From positions 927,001 through 991,000 of the forward strand of contig NZ_CP097562.1 of NCBI RefSeq assembly GCF_000487995.2: a stretch of DNA of 64,000 nt. The letters run 5' to 3'. The translations under genes were made by a program, and so were the position numbers. Positions 18,388 to 27,535 of the stretch are shown piece by piece (within the stretch, counting starts at the first letter, position 1; every line of letters begins with the position of its first letter). This DNA is from Mucispirillum schaedleri ASF457. Lineage in GTDB: Bacteria; Chrysiogenota; Deferribacteres; Deferribacterales; Mucispirillaceae. The notes under the pieces are model-generated. The model was not told where the DNA came from, searched no databases, and was given only the letters and a program-made list of their open reading frames with translations.

Positions 18388-19366
18388 AGAAACATTTGAT
18401 AAATTTGGAAGACGGCTTAAATATTTACGCATATCAGTTACAGACAGATGTAATTTTCGCTGCAAATACTGTATGCCTAATAATGATTTTGAAATGGTGG
18501 AATGTTCAGATATATTAAGGTATGAAGACATTCTTTTTGCCAGTGAAGTATTTGCATCTCTTGGTGTAAACAGAATAAGAATAACAGGTGGCGAACCACT
18601 TGTGCGAAAGGGAATATGCCAGTTTTTAGACAAACTTACAAAAATAGAAAATATTTCAGAAGTAATGCTTACTACAAACGGCTCACTTTTAGAAAAATAT
18701 GCTGCAGATTTATATAATGCAGGTGTTAAAAGGCTTAATATAAGCCTTGATTCTCTTATACCTGAAAGAAATAAATATATTACAGGTGTTGATAAAACAG
18801 ATGCAATACTTGCAGGAATAAAAAAAGCTGCTGAAACAGGCTTTGCACCTATAAAAGTAAATTCTGTTATTATAAGAGATTTTAATGATGATGAAATTAT
18901 TAAGTTTGCAGAGCTTTCTGCAAAGTATAATATAATATGCAGGTTTATAGAATTTATGCCTATTGGCAACTCTGAAAACTGGAATGAGAAAAATATTGTA
19001 TATGGCAGTGAGATTATAGAACGCCTTAAAGATTTTGAGCCGCAGGAAATGTTAAAAGATAAAAACTCTGGTCCTGCTGTAAACTATAAACTTAATAACG
19101 GCGGTATTATTGGTATTATTACACCTATTTCTAAACATTTTTGTTCAGAATGTGATAAACTGCGTATTACTGCTGACGGAAAAATTAGACCATGCCTTTT
19201 ATCAGATAATGAAATAGATATTAAAAAGGCTATAAAGGATAAAGATAAAGAAATGCTTATAAAACAGATTATGCAGTCATTAAATATAAAACATAATGAG
19301 CATAATATTACTACTGGGGAACAAAATCATGATTTTAAACGGACAATGTCTAAGATTGGCGGATAA
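18380..19366 (+). CDS. moaA: GTP 3',8-cyclase (molybdenum cofactor biosynthesis)
   Basis: A 328-residue radical SAM enzyme that starts molybdopterin synthesis from GTP. The N-terminal cluster motif CNFRCKYC (Cys24, 28, 31) is followed by RITGGEPLVRKG. The second, C-terminal [4Fe-4S] site appears as HFCSECDKLRITADGKIRPCLL. The protein ends in the GG dipeptide typical of MoaA, which completes the active site. The ATG overlaps the tatC 3' end, and the gene overlaps the next one by about 38 bases. No moaC lies alongside; a MOSC-MogA fusion is at 29.2-30.1 kb. Confidence 0.95.
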   Translation: MNKETFDKFGRRLKYLRISVTDRCNFRCKYCMPNNDFEMVECSDILRYEDILFASEVFASLGVNRIRITGGEPLVRKGICQFLDKLTKIENISEVMLTTNGSLLEKYAADLYNAGVKRLNISLDSLIPERNKYITGVDKTDAILAGIKKAAETGFAPIKVNSVIIRDFNDDEIIKFAELSAKYNIICRFIEFMPIGNSENWNEKNIVYGSEIIERLKDFEPQEMLKDKNSGPAVNYKLNNGGIIGIITPISKHFCSECDKLRITADGKIRPCLLSDNEIDIKKAIKDKDKEMLIKQIMQSLNIKHNEHNITTGEQNHDFKRTMSKIGG

Positions 19367-20450
19367 ACCTATAAAAACAATAAATACTGATATTAATTGT
19401 GTAATTAATGCAGTAGAAAATAATCCTTTAATGAGCGAAAGCCTTTCCAGCCTTATTAAAGAAAGCAGCAGTATATTATTTATTGCAAGCCCTGATATAA
19501 ATATAGAAATTTATGATTATACAAAAGATTTATGCCATGGTAAAAAATTTGCAGTTATTTCTGATAATATCCCATCAAAATATATGCAGTATCAGGCTGT
19601 GTTTAACCAAAGTGATATAAATGATTATGTATTTTTTGGTGCATGTGCAGGCAGAGCACCAATGCTTGTAAATAAAAATATATATGATTATGATTTAGTA
19701 ATTTCTGCAAGCAGTGTTATTATGAATGCTTATTCTGGATTTTTGGGAAGCATAACAACTCTTTTTAATGCTGTTACTGCTCCAAAAACTGTTGCAGCTG
19801 TTATTAAATATGCCCTGCAGGACAGCATTTATAATGTGCAGAAATTATCAAGCGGTTTAACTATCCGCAACCCAGTGTATGAAAGCCTGCGGGAAGGACT
19901 TATTACAGCAGGCAAAGCAATACATTCATTTTCAATAAATATTGCAGCAGATTATAAAGATATAGATAATATACACAAAGATATTTTTGCAGGGGATACT
20001 TTTATAAGCCAGATAGAAGCTCAAAATGTTATCCTTAACAGACAGAAAGCCCAAACTGCCCCTTCACTTTTTGATGGCCTTGAAATAAATGCAAAATGCT
20101 ATGATAATGTAGTTTATTTTATTACATTAATTGAAGAAGCCTGCAAAAAATTAACAAAAGGTGGCAGACTTCTTATAAATATAGGTGATATGTATTCTTT
20201 TGGAAATAAAGTATTTCAGGAAATATTTTATAATAATACATTATCAGAAATAGCAGATAATGTTGATGAAAGCAACTATATGGAATCATTTTATGCTTTT
20301 ATATTAAAATATTACACTTTAAACTATCATATTGCACTGCCTGAAAATGAAAAACTTAATGCTGCATTTATTCAGTCTGGGCTTAATCCTTTAAATAATG
20401 ATGAATTAAGCAGATTTTTAGACAGCTGTTCAAATAAAGGTGTTATATAG
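19329..20450 (+). CDS. LarA-like (DUF2088) protein lacking cofactor residues
   Basis: A 373-residue protein resembling the nickel-dependent lactate racemase family (LarA, DUF2088). The segment around residues 130-215 (DLVISASSVIMNAYSGFLGS, then TIRNPVYESLREGLITAGKAI and IFAGDTF) aligns with LarA's 'H.aGfsGGaKs...NP...eaa...aGd' core. The lysine that anchors the nickel-pincer nucleotide is Thr here, and the metal-coordinating histidines are not apparent, so racemase activity is unlikely. I chose the ATG at 19329 because GGGGA lies 9 bases upstream; an ATG at 19296 has no such site. It overlaps moaA and abuts the response regulator gene. Assignment is from memory of the family. Confidence 0.55.
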   Translation: MILNGQCLRLADKPIKTINTDINCVINAVENNPLMSESLSSLIKESSSILFIASPDINIEIYDYTKDLCHGKKFAVISDNIPSKYMQYQAVFNQSDINDYVFFGACAGRAPMLVNKNIYDYDLVISASSVIMNAYSGFLGSITTLFNAVTAPKTVAAVIKYALQDSIYNVQKLSSGLTIRNPVYESLREGLITAGKAIHSFSINIAADYKDIDNIHKDIFAGDTFISQIEAQNVILNRQKAQTAPSLFDGLEINAKCYDNVVYFITLIEEACKKLTKGGRLLINIGDMYSFGNKVFQEIFYNNTLSEIADNVDESNYMESFYAFILKYYTLNYHIALPENEKLNAAFIQSGLNPLNNDELSRFLDSCSNKGVI

Positions 20451-21152
20451 ATGAATAAAACTGTATTAATAGTAGATGACGATAAAGAAATCTGCGAACT
20501 GCTTAATATGTTTTTAACACTGGAAAAATATAATGTTATTTCTGCTAATACTGGTATGGAAGGCCTTGACAAATTCCGCAGTGATAAATTTGATGTTATA
20601 CTTTTAGATATATCACTGCCGGATATAAACGGTCAGCAGCTGTGTAAACTTATCAGACAGGAAAGTGATATTCCTATAATAATGGTTTCAACTAATGACA
20701 GTGTGTCTGATAAAGTTATCTGTTTAGAATATGGAGCAGATGACTACATTTCAAAACCATTTGAAAATATGGAGCTTATTGCCAGAATAAAAGCTGTTTT
20801 AAGACGGTCTGATAAGCATATAGAAGTTAATGATGACAGTGAAAATGGTATTATTAACTTTCAAGGTCTGAAGATTGATTACTCTGAACGGCATGTTACT
20901 ACACATAATAATATACCTGTAAACCTGACACCTAAAGAATTTGAACTGCTTGTTTATTTTGCAAAAAATGCTGGTGAAACATTAAACAGAGATACTATAA
21001 TTGAAGATTTATGGGGAAAAAATACTTTATACAGATGGAGCAGAAGTTTAGATGTTCATATACAAAATTTACGGCAGAAAATTGAAAAAAATCCTAAAAA
21101 TCCTTCCATTATACAGACAGTTTCAGGTATTGGATATAAAATTGCAAAGTAA
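20451..21152 (+). CDS. OmpR/PhoB-family response regulator (orphan)
   Basis: A 233-residue two-component regulator. The receiver domain covers residues 1-115, with the acidic pair DDD at 9-11, phospho-acceptor Asp53 (LLDISLPDING), and Lys102 (SKPFE). The C-terminal winged helix (about 130-230) has the OmpR pattern NLTPKEFELLVYFAKN, TLNRDTIIEDLWG and SLDVHIQNLRQKIEKNP. It starts immediately after the LarA-like stop. No histidine kinase gene follows, so its sensor must be encoded elsewhere. Confidence 0.93.
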   Translation: MNKTVLIVDDDKEICELLNMFLTLEKYNVISANTGMEGLDKFRSDKFDVILLDISLPDINGQQLCKLIRQESDIPIIMVSTNDSVSDKVICLEYGADDYISKPFENMELIARIKAVLRRSDKHIEVNDDSENGIINFQGLKIDYSERHVTTHNNIPVNLTPKEFELLVYFAKNAGETLNRDTIIEDLWGKNTLYRWSRSLDVHIQNLRQKIEKNPKNPSIIQTVSGIGYKIAK

Positions 21153-21168
21153 AATTTCAAGGCTCTAT

Positions 21169-22293
21169 ATGAATAAATTACTTTTAGTCTGCATAATTTT
21201 TATTGTATGTCCTTTTTATTCTTTTGCAGTATCAAATACAGATATATATAGCCAGCAGTATATTTCAGGCACTTGTATTGAAAGTGGATATGCTGATATT
21301 TCATTACAAAAAAATGCAAGAAATACTGTTATTGATATAGTTTCAAGAAATATTATTAATTACATTCTTGATAATACTAACCCTAATACAGCAAAAATAT
21401 TAAGTATTAATATGCCTGCTGATATTCAGACATGTGATGATGAATATAATGAAAATATAAATAATAATATGGGTCTTGATTTAGCTGATAATATACTTCA
21501 AACATGCAAAGAAACTATTTATTCTAAAAATATAGCTTATATTATTAAAGAAACTGCTGTTGTCAGCAAAGGCTCATATTATATTCTTCTGGAAAATATA
21601 TTTAAAGACCATACAAAAGAATTTTTAAATATGAAAGACTTTAATATGGATTATTTTATTAATAAAATGGCTGTTTATAACCTGCTATCTTTTAATGGCA
21701 GACCTTTTTATAACACTCAAACTAATATTAAACTTGAAGATATTAAATGCGAAAATAATCATACTAAAATCAATGTTATAAATGAAAAAACAATGCAGCC
21801 AGTTTCAGAATTTAATATTAATGGCAGAGATTTCTATATTACTGCATGCTTAAATAAAAACAATAACAGTTACTTTAAATATTTTATGCTTTATATTAAA
21901 AATAATGATGTATATACACTTTATGAAAGACTGCCTGTTTTTTCCAACTTTTTCTCACCATTTAATCAGGAATATAATAACAATCAGTTAATAATAAATT
22001 ATCATAATACAAGGCTTACCATAAGCGATAAACTAAATGACCATACAGCACTTGTATATAACTATATGCTTTATAGAAAAGGAACATATCTTTTAAATTT
22101 TGCAATAAAATATGATAATAATACAGAATATATATTTAAAAATACTTCTGAAGATAAATATATAATAAATTCACTAAATATATCATTAAAATTATATAAA
22201 GATATGGTTGAAAAATACTGTAAAGATAATGCTGATACCTGTAAAACTATGCAGATAGAAAAAATACTTCCTATATTTTATGGCATAAAGTAA
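21169..22293 (+). CDS. Exported protein of unknown function
   Basis: A 374-residue protein with a clear signal peptide (MNKLLLVCIIFIVCPFYSFAV), cleaved near residue 20. The ATG at 21169 is preceded by AAGG at 21159-21162; an upstream in-frame reading to 21052 lies inside the response regulator gene. The mature chain is Asn/Ile/Tyr-rich and includes ISGTCIESGYADISLQKNA, reminiscent of 'LPP20 / flagellar assembly T'-like N-terminal domains in exported proteins, but I cannot confirm this. It follows the response regulator by 16 bp, so it may be coregulated or be a target. Function unknown. Confidence 0.75.
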   Translation: MNKLLLVCIIFIVCPFYSFAVSNTDIYSQQYISGTCIESGYADISLQKNARNTVIDIVSRNIINYILDNTNPNTAKILSINMPADIQTCDDEYNENINNNMGLDLADNILQTCKETIYSKNIAYIIKETAVVSKGSYYILLENIFKDHTKEFLNMKDFNMDYFINKMAVYNLLSFNGRPFYNTQTNIKLEDIKCENNHTKINVINEKTMQPVSEFNINGRDFYITACLNKNNNSYFKYFMLYIKNNDVYTLYERLPVFSNFFSPFNQEYNNNQLIINYHNTRLTISDKLNDHTALVYNYMLYRKGTYLLNFAIKYDNNTEYIFKNTSEDKYIINSLNISLKLYKDMVEKYCKDNADTCKTMQIEKILPIFYGIK

Positions 22294-22365
22294 ACTGGCA
22301 GAAAAATAGCAGAATGTATTTTCTATTATAAGCATAGACTAATTTATTTCTGCTATTTGACAGTT
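22293..22365 (+). terminator. Large inverted repeat after the response-regulator operon
   Basis: AAATAGCAGAA (22304-22314) pairs exactly with TTCTGCTATTT (22348-22358), flanked by AACTG (22293-22297) and CAGTT (22361-22365). The loop is about 33 bases and no uridine run follows, so it is either a weak terminator or a 3' stabilising stem. Confidence 0.45.
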
Positions 22366-22466
22366 ATAAAAATTCAGGCAGTAATTTTGATTATAAGAAA
22401 TCAATATAATCTTATTTAATAAATGAAATATTTATAGATTATTTCCGCTTAAAGCATATATCCTAG

Positions 22467-22679
22467 GTTATTTCATTATCTTTGCGACTTAATTTTATAT
22501 GAACAATTTTTTTGGAATGTTTTGCTGTCTGATTGTTTGAGCAAAGCGAGTTGCAGCAGCAATGCGAGCGTTTTTTGCGAGGACACTTTTTTCCGACTGA
22601 GAAGTGAGGAATCAAAAAAAGTGGCTGAAAGAAAAAATTGAGAATGGTTATACAATTGGAGCATAAGGAATGAAATAAC
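22467..22679 (+). repeat. 213-bp repeat with terminal inverted repeats (family A, copy 2)
   Basis: Same element as 16273-16486 but inverted, bounded by GTTATTTCATT (22467-22477) and AATGAAATAAC (22669-22679). It differs from copy 1 by scattered substitutions and a one-base length change in the middle, which breaks any shared reading frame. Similarity extends outside the inverted repeats on both sides. Confidence 0.78.
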
Positions 22680-22789
22680 AAAATATTACTTTATGAGATT
22701 TGCGGCGGTATGACAGTTATATATTTTGTTATAGACTTATTCAAAAAAGTTGGACTAACCCATATAAGCAGCTTATAAAATAAATAAAC

Positions 22790-22907
22790 TCATACTTAGC
22801 TTGACTTATAAGCGAAGTATCTAAAAAAAAATAATTTAAATATATTATTCACTACTGCAATATATATCATTTAGATTTTTCGCCTTTACAAATCAGGCTT
22901 AAAATGA
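22790..22907. repeat. Palindromic intergenic repeat (family B, copy 2)
   Basis: Inverted arms TCATACTTAGC...AGCGAAGTATCTAAA and TTTAGATTTTTCGCC...GGCTTAAAATGA flank an AT-rich centre. The same composite occurs at 37014-37120 (inverted) and 57310-57426. Confidence 0.65.
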
Positions 22908-22991
22908 CTGATAATGTGAAAACCGAAATACATAGTTTTTATAAAATAAAAATTATTTATTGATTATTTCCACTTAAAGCAGATACACTAG

Positions 22992-23140
22992 GTTATTTCA
23001 TTATCTTTGCGACTTAATTTTATATGAACAATTTTTTTGGAATGGTTTGCTGTCTGATTGTCTGAGCGAAGCGAGTTGCAGCAGCAATGAAGAAAAAATT
23101 GAGAGTGATTATACAATTGGAGCATAAGGAATGAAATAAC
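22992..23140 (+). repeat. 149-bp internally deleted copy of the terminal-inverted-repeat element (family A, copy 3)
   Basis: Bounded by GTTATTTCATT (22992-23002) and AATGAAATAAC (23130-23140). About 64 bp in the middle is missing compared with copy 2. The flanks up to about 23240 still match those of copy 2, so copies 2 and 3 form a 525-bp-spaced direct duplication that includes adjacent family B sequence. Confidence 0.75.
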
Positions 23141-23280
23141 AAAATATTACTTTATGAGATTTGCGGCGGTATGACAGTTATATATTTTGTTATAGACTTA
23201 TTCAAAAAAGTTGGACTAACCCATATAAGCAGCTTATAAATCAAATAAGGTCATACTGAGCTTGAAATATAGCGAAGTAT

Positions 23281-23389
23281 CTTTATTTATCCTTTATTTT
23301 CAAATTCGTCCTTGAATTTGAAAAAACACACTTGGTCGCAGTAAATGCTCCCATCGCTCACTAAAGACGGCTCGTCCTGAGCCTGTTTC
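23281..23389 (+). repeat. Structured hairpin repeat (family C, 23-kb copy)
   Basis: Hairpin 1 is a perfect 11-bp stem (23297-23307 with 23314-23324, loop GTCCTT). Hairpin 3 is GGCTC-GTCCT-GAGCC (23369-23383), preceded by the conserved string CGCTCACTAAAGAC. The same arrangement with different arm sequences is at 57210-57330 and in each unit of the 61-kb array. Confidence 0.65.
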
Positions 23390-23469
23390 CGTGTCACATA
23401 TGTAATTTAGATTTTCGCCTAAAAATAATTTCAGACTAATTTAAATTGAGATTTTTTAAATACAAATCA

Positions 23470-23838
23470 TTATTTCTCTCTTGGAATAAATAAATATTCG
23501 CCAATTAAAAGATTATTATCTTTATCAAGTTTTACAGGCAGGCTTTCTTTTAGGCTTGAAAGATATTTTGTTTCATTATCCATATCTTCTTCTAATCCCA
23601 TCATCATAGTTGAACCCATATTTCCAAAAGTGATACTGCCATTTTTTATAGAGTATGAGCCAGTATAGCTGTTTACTCCACTGGAACCAAAGACAGAACC
23701 ATTATCAAACCCTATAGTTATTTTTGGATTAGTCGCAAGCCTGTATTCTTTTTTATTAATAACTTCTTCCATATTTCCTGCCTTACAGCCAAATATAAAA
23801 AGAGATAATAATACTGCTGATAATATTAATTTTTTCAT
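23470..23838 (-). CDS. META-domain (HslJ-like) lipoprotein
   Basis: A 122-residue predicted lipoprotein with lipobox FIFGC. The mature part resembles the META domain of HslJ: YRLATNPKITIGFDNGSVFGSSGVNSYTGSYSI, then GSITFGNMGSTMMMG and a closing strand NNLLIGEYLFIPRE. The 'G.s.GvNsY.g.y' core with nearby Thr/Met-rich stretch is characteristic. META proteins are linked to stress or motility phenotypes, but no enzymatic role is known. I start at the ATG at 23838 (GGAAGT upstream); a longer reading to 23892 has no signal sequence at its N-terminus. Confidence 0.65.
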   Translation of the reverse strand: MKKLILSAVLLSLFIFGCKAGNMEEVINKKEYRLATNPKITIGFDNGSVFGSSGVNSYTGSYSIKNGSITFGNMGSTMMMGLEEDMDNETKYLSSLKESLPVKLDKDNNLLIGEYLFIPREK

Positions 23839-23851
23839 TTTACTTCCATAC

Positions 23852-23929
23852 AAAAAAAGCCCACTGATATTTATTAAACTTAAAAAAAGCATTTAAAATT
23901 TTAAAAGTATAATAACTCACAGCAGGCTT
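23852..23929 (-). terminator. Terminator of the metG-uspA operon
   Basis: On the minus strand AAGCCTGCTG (23929-23920) pairs, with two G-U wobbles, with CAGTGGGCTT (23866-23857), which is followed by a run of seven T. The loop is long, about 53 bases. It lies just after the uspA stop. Confidence 0.6.
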
Positions 23930-23940
23930 ATATAATTATA

Positions 23941-24408
23941 TTATGCTTCATTACTGCCTTTTGGACGGACAGTTAAAACTGGGCATGGTGCTTTGCGGAC
24001 AACAAGCTCAGCAGTAGAGCCAAATAATACATGCTCTAAACCTGTTCTGCCATGAGTTCCAATAATAATCATATCAAAGCTGCCATTTTCAGCCTCTTTG
24101 ATAATCTCACTGTAAGGATTACCTCTTAATATTTTTGTTGTAAACTCAACATCTTTTAATTCTGGAGCATTAGCAACAAATTCATCAAACTGTTTTTTTG
24201 CACCATCTTCAAAATCTGGTGATAAATTCTGCATAGGCATACCCATTTGTGGTATGTAAAATGCAACAATATTTCCCTCATCAAAAAGGATATGCACTAT
24301 TTCAAGCTCTGCACCTAAGATTTTTTTCATCTCTACAGCGTATGCTAAAGCATAGTGTGATGCTTCTGAAAAATCAGTAGGAAAAAGTATTTTTTTTACA
24401 GGATTCAT
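23941..24408 (-). CDS. Universal stress protein UspA family
   Basis: A 155-residue single-domain USP. It starts with KKILFPTDFSEASHYALAYAV and carries the nucleotide-binding signature IIGTHGRTGLEHVLFGSTAELVVRKAPCPVLTVRP, that is G-x2-G-x9-G-S/T, so it should bind ATP. USPs are cytoplasmic dimers tied to stress tolerance. GGAGGTGTTTAT before the ATG is a strong ribosome-binding site. It is the last gene of the run beginning with the MOSC-MogA gene. Confidence 0.92.
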   Translation of the reverse strand: MNPVKKILFPTDFSEASHYALAYAVEMKKILGAELEIVHILFDEGNIVAFYIPQMGMPMQNLSPDFEDGAKKQFDEFVANAPELKDVEFTTKILRGNPYSEIIKEAENGSFDMIIIGTHGRTGLEHVLFGSTAELVVRKAPCPVLTVRPKGSNEA

Positions 24409-24428
24409 ATAAACACCTCCTTATAATT

Positions 24429-24797
24429 TTACGAACTTATTACTGCACATTCTATTAGTTTTTTTATTTCACCTTTTTTATAATCCTTAGGTAAAATTTC
24501 TAAAAAACCAAATTCATAAGTAAGTAATATATCATCAGCAGTAATATTTGATGATAAAAGCACAACAGGCATATTTGTATGAACAAAGCCTATATTATTA
24601 AGCATATCCACCATAAATATTTCTTTCATACTTAAATCAGCAACTACTGCATAATAATTATTGTTATTCAAAATTTCAACAGATAAAAGCGGGTTAGTAA
24701 GTCTTTGCAGTTCATATTTATTTGCATCAAATTCAAAATGCAGCTTTGTAAATACATCATCATCATTTGTAATAACAAGTATTTTTTTAACATTCAT
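24429..24797 (-). CDS. Stand-alone receiver-domain-like protein
   Basis: A 122-residue protein with the shape of a response-regulator receiver domain and no output domain. The N-terminal strand is VKKILVITNDDDVF (acidic pair), a central strand ends YYAVVADLSMKEI with the candidate phospho-Asp, VVLLSSNI carries the Ser/Thr position, and ILPKDYKKG contains the Lys. The sequence is divergent, so phosphorylation is uncertain. The start at 24797 follows the tatD stop closely; AAGGGGG lies 9-10 bases upstream. An ATG at 24806 would be too close to that site. Confidence 0.7.
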   Translation of the reverse strand: MNVKKILVITNDDDVFTKLHFEFDANKYELQRLTNPLLSVEILNNNNYYAVVADLSMKEIFMVDMLNNIGFVHTNMPVVLLSSNITADDILLTYEFGFLEILPKDYKKGEIKKLIECAVISS

Positions 24798-24799
24798 TA

Positions 24800-25594
24800 C
24801 TACCATACCCCCTTCATTAGTTTTTGGAGATTATTTTCTAACTGCTCCATAAGTATATTATATGGTATATTTAAAAATTCTGCAACATATTCGCCAGTAT
24901 AAGACACATTTGCAGGCATATTTTTCTTTCCACGAACAGGAACAGGTGCAAGATAGGGGCTGTCTGTTTCTATTAAAAGCCTGTCTAATGGTGTATTTGA
25001 TAAAGCATACCTTAAATTATCTGCATTTTTAAAAGTTACATTACCTGCATAGCTTATGTAAAAATTTTTATCCTTTATCCAGTCAAGCACACACTCTTTT
25101 CCATCAAAACAGTGGAAAATACCTTTTAACTTGCTGTGTTTTTTTATTGCTTCATCTAATATTTTAATAGTTTCCTGTGCTGCATTTCTGCTGTGTATCA
25201 CAAGAGCTTTATCAAGCCTGCCTGCAATATCTGCCATATCTTGAAATAAAATATTTTGATACTTTTCATCAGGGTTTTCTTCATAATAAAAATCAAGCCC
25301 AGTTTCACCTACTGCGATTACTTTTTTATTAGAGGCAAGCTCAAAAAACTTATCAAAATCTCTATCTCTTATATATTTATCTGCATATTCTGGGTGCATT
25401 CCAACAGCAGCATATATATTATCATAGAGTTCTGCTGTTTTTAATGCCTTAATACTGTCATCATAATCTATGCCGATAGTGATTATACGCTTTACATTTT
25501 TATCACTGGCAAGGCTTATAAATTCATCAACACTTCTGCCATACTCATCATCATGAATATGTGCATGGGTATCTGTCCAAAAATTAATCTCCAT
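24800..25594 (-). CDS. tatD: TatD-family DNase
   Basis: A 264-residue TIM-barrel metal-dependent hydrolase. Metal ligands are visible: DTHAHIHD near the N-terminus, AVGMHPEYAD, the Glu in VAVGETGLDFYYE, VIHSRNA, GIFHCFDGK and LIETDSPYLAPVP. TatD/YcfH enzymes have 3'-5' DNase and D-tyrosyl-type activities. It sits two bases after metG, an order (holB-ricT-metG-tatD) shared with many bacteria. Confidence 0.94.
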   Translation of the reverse strand: MEINFWTDTHAHIHDDEYGRSVDEFISLASDKNVKRIITIGIDYDDSIKALKTAELYDNIYAAVGMHPEYADKYIRDRDFDKFFELASNKKVIAVGETGLDFYYEENPDEKYQNILFQDMADIAGRLDKALVIHSRNAAQETIKILDEAIKKHSKLKGIFHCFDGKECVLDWIKDKNFYISYAGNVTFKNADNLRYALSNTPLDRLLIETDSPYLAPVPVRGKKNMPANVSYTGEYVAEFLNIPYNILMEQLENNLQKLMKGVW

Positions 25595-25595
25595 A

Positions 25596-27515
25596 TTATT
25601 TTATTCTAGTTCCTGCTGGCACTGTATCTGGCAGTATCATAACATTATGACACTCCCCGTCAAAAGCTGCTAAAACCATTCCTTGAGATTCTATACCCAT
25701 TAATTTAGCAGGCTTCAAGTTTGCAGCTACTGCAATAGTTTTACCTTTTAAATCTTCAGGGTTATAACTTTTTGCAATACCTGCAACAATTATTCTGCCG
25801 CCATCACCAACATCTACTTTTAATTTAAGCAGTTTTTCGCTTTTTTTCACATTCTCTGCATCTATTATTTTACCTGCTTTTAATTCCACCTGCTCAAAAA
25901 CACTGAAATCTATCAGCGTATGCTCTTCTTTCTTTTCTTCTTTTGCAGGTGCTGCTATTTTTTCAAGCATTTCTTTTTCATCTATCCTTGGAAATATATT
26001 TTTACTATTGTTAAGTTTTATGCCGCTTTTTAAAATACATACATCGCAAAGTGCTTTTTCATCTGATAAATTAATATTATCATCTGCCCCAATCTGCCTG
26101 CGTATTTCAAAAGCAGTATCTGGCATAAATGGATATACTAAATGAGAAACAGCTCTTAATCCATCAAGCACTGTATATAACACAGAGCCAAGTCTGCCTT
26201 TATTAGCTTCATCTTTTGCTAAAACCCAAGGTTTTGCATCATCAATATATCTATTCATTGCACCAATACTTTCCCATATAGAAAGCAGTGCTTTATTATA
26301 AGCCATTTGATTTAAGTGCATATCTGCTTCTTGAGCTGATTTAGATACAGCATTATGCACATTTTCATCAAGCTCATCTTTATCTGTATAAGCAGGAATC
26401 ACTCCATCAAAATATTTTTTAACCATGCCGATTGTTCTTGAAACAAGATTTCCTAAATCGTTTGCCAAATCACCATTTATTCTATGAATAAGTGCTTTAA
26501 ATGAAAAATCACCATCAAGACCAAAAGGCACTTCTCTCATTAAAAAATATCTAAAAGCATCTATACCAAAAGTTTCTGAAAGCCATACAGGGTCTATTGC
26601 ATTACCCATAGATTTAGACATTTTCTGCCCGTCCACAGTCCACCAGCCATGAGCAAATACTGATTTTGGAAGTTCTATTCCAGCACTTATCAGCATTGCA
26701 GGCCAGTATACTGTGTGAAACCTTAAAATATCTTTACCTACTAAATGAAAATCTGCAGGCCAGTATTTTTTCTTATCGCTTTCTTCATCAAAATATCCTA
26801 ATGCTGATAAATAGTTAGTAAGTGCATCTACCCATACATATATAACATGTTTAGAGTTTTCTTCCATAGGGATACCCCATGAAAAATTAATACGGCTGAT
26901 AGATAAATCTCTAAGACCTTCTTTAATAAAAGATATGATTTCATTACGCCTTGATTCTGGGCGGATAAATTCTGGATGATTATTAATATGTTCTAAAATA
27001 GCATCTTGATATTTACTCATTTTAAAGAAATATGAAGATTCTTTTAATTTAGCAGTTTCTCTGCCACAGTCTGGACAAAGGTTTCCTTCCATAAGTTGAG
27101 TTTCTGTCCAGTATGCTTCGCAGGGAGTGCAATACCAGCCTTCATATTCACCAAGATATATATCACCTTTTTCCTGCATTTTTTTAATAATTGCAAGCAC
27201 TGATTTTTTATGCCTTTCCTGAGTAGTGCGTATAAAATCATCATGAGATATATTTAATATTTTCCAAAGTTCTCTAAACCTTGCATTATTTTTATCAGCA
27301 AGCTCTATAGGTTTCATATTCTGCTTTTCTGCAGACTGCTCCATTTTCTGCCCGTGTTCATCTGTGCCAGTTAAAAAGAATACATCATAACCACACATGC
27401 GTTTATAACGGCTGATAATATCAGCTGCAACAGTTGTATATGCATGACCGATATGGGGTTTATCATTTACATAGTATATAGGTGTTGTTACATAAAATGT
27501 TTTTTTCTGGCTCAT
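25596..27515 (-). CDS. metG: Methionyl-tRNA synthetase with C-terminal tRNA-binding domain
   Basis: A 639-residue class I synthetase charging tRNA-Met. The HIGH motif occurs as KPHIGHAYT near residue 20, the zinc knuckle as CTPCEAYW...CPDCGRE at about 127-148, and KMSKS as QKMSKSMGNAI near residue 300. The C-terminal ~110 residues (VFEQVELKAGKIIDAENV, then VAANLKPAKLMGIESQGM) form the EMAP-II/Trbp111-type domain that binds tRNA and dimerises. GAGGTAATT precedes the ATG. Length is normal for the MetG1 type with this appendix. Confidence 0.97.
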   Translation of the reverse strand: MSQKKTFYVTTPIYYVNDKPHIGHAYTTVAADIISRYKRMCGYDVFFLTGTDEHGQKMEQSAEKQNMKPIELADKNNARFRELWKILNISHDDFIRTTQERHKKSVLAIIKKMQEKGDIYLGEYEGWYCTPCEAYWTETQLMEGNLCPDCGRETAKLKESSYFFKMSKYQDAILEHINNHPEFIRPESRRNEIISFIKEGLRDLSISRINFSWGIPMEENSKHVIYVWVDALTNYLSALGYFDEESDKKKYWPADFHLVGKDILRFHTVYWPAMLISAGIELPKSVFAHGWWTVDGQKMSKSMGNAIDPVWLSETFGIDAFRYFLMREVPFGLDGDFSFKALIHRINGDLANDLGNLVSRTIGMVKKYFDGVIPAYTDKDELDENVHNAVSKSAQEADMHLNQMAYNKALLSIWESIGAMNRYIDDAKPWVLAKDEANKGRLGSVLYTVLDGLRAVSHLVYPFMPDTAFEIRRQIGADDNINLSDEKALCDVCILKSGIKLNNSKNIFPRIDEKEMLEKIAAPAKEEKKEEHTLIDFSVFEQVELKAGKIIDAENVKKSEKLLKLKVDVGDGGRIIVAGIAKSYNPEDLKGKTIAVAANLKPAKLMGIESQGMVLAAFDGECHNVMILPDTVPAGTRIK

Positions 27516-27535
27516 AATTACCTCAAATCCTTAAA

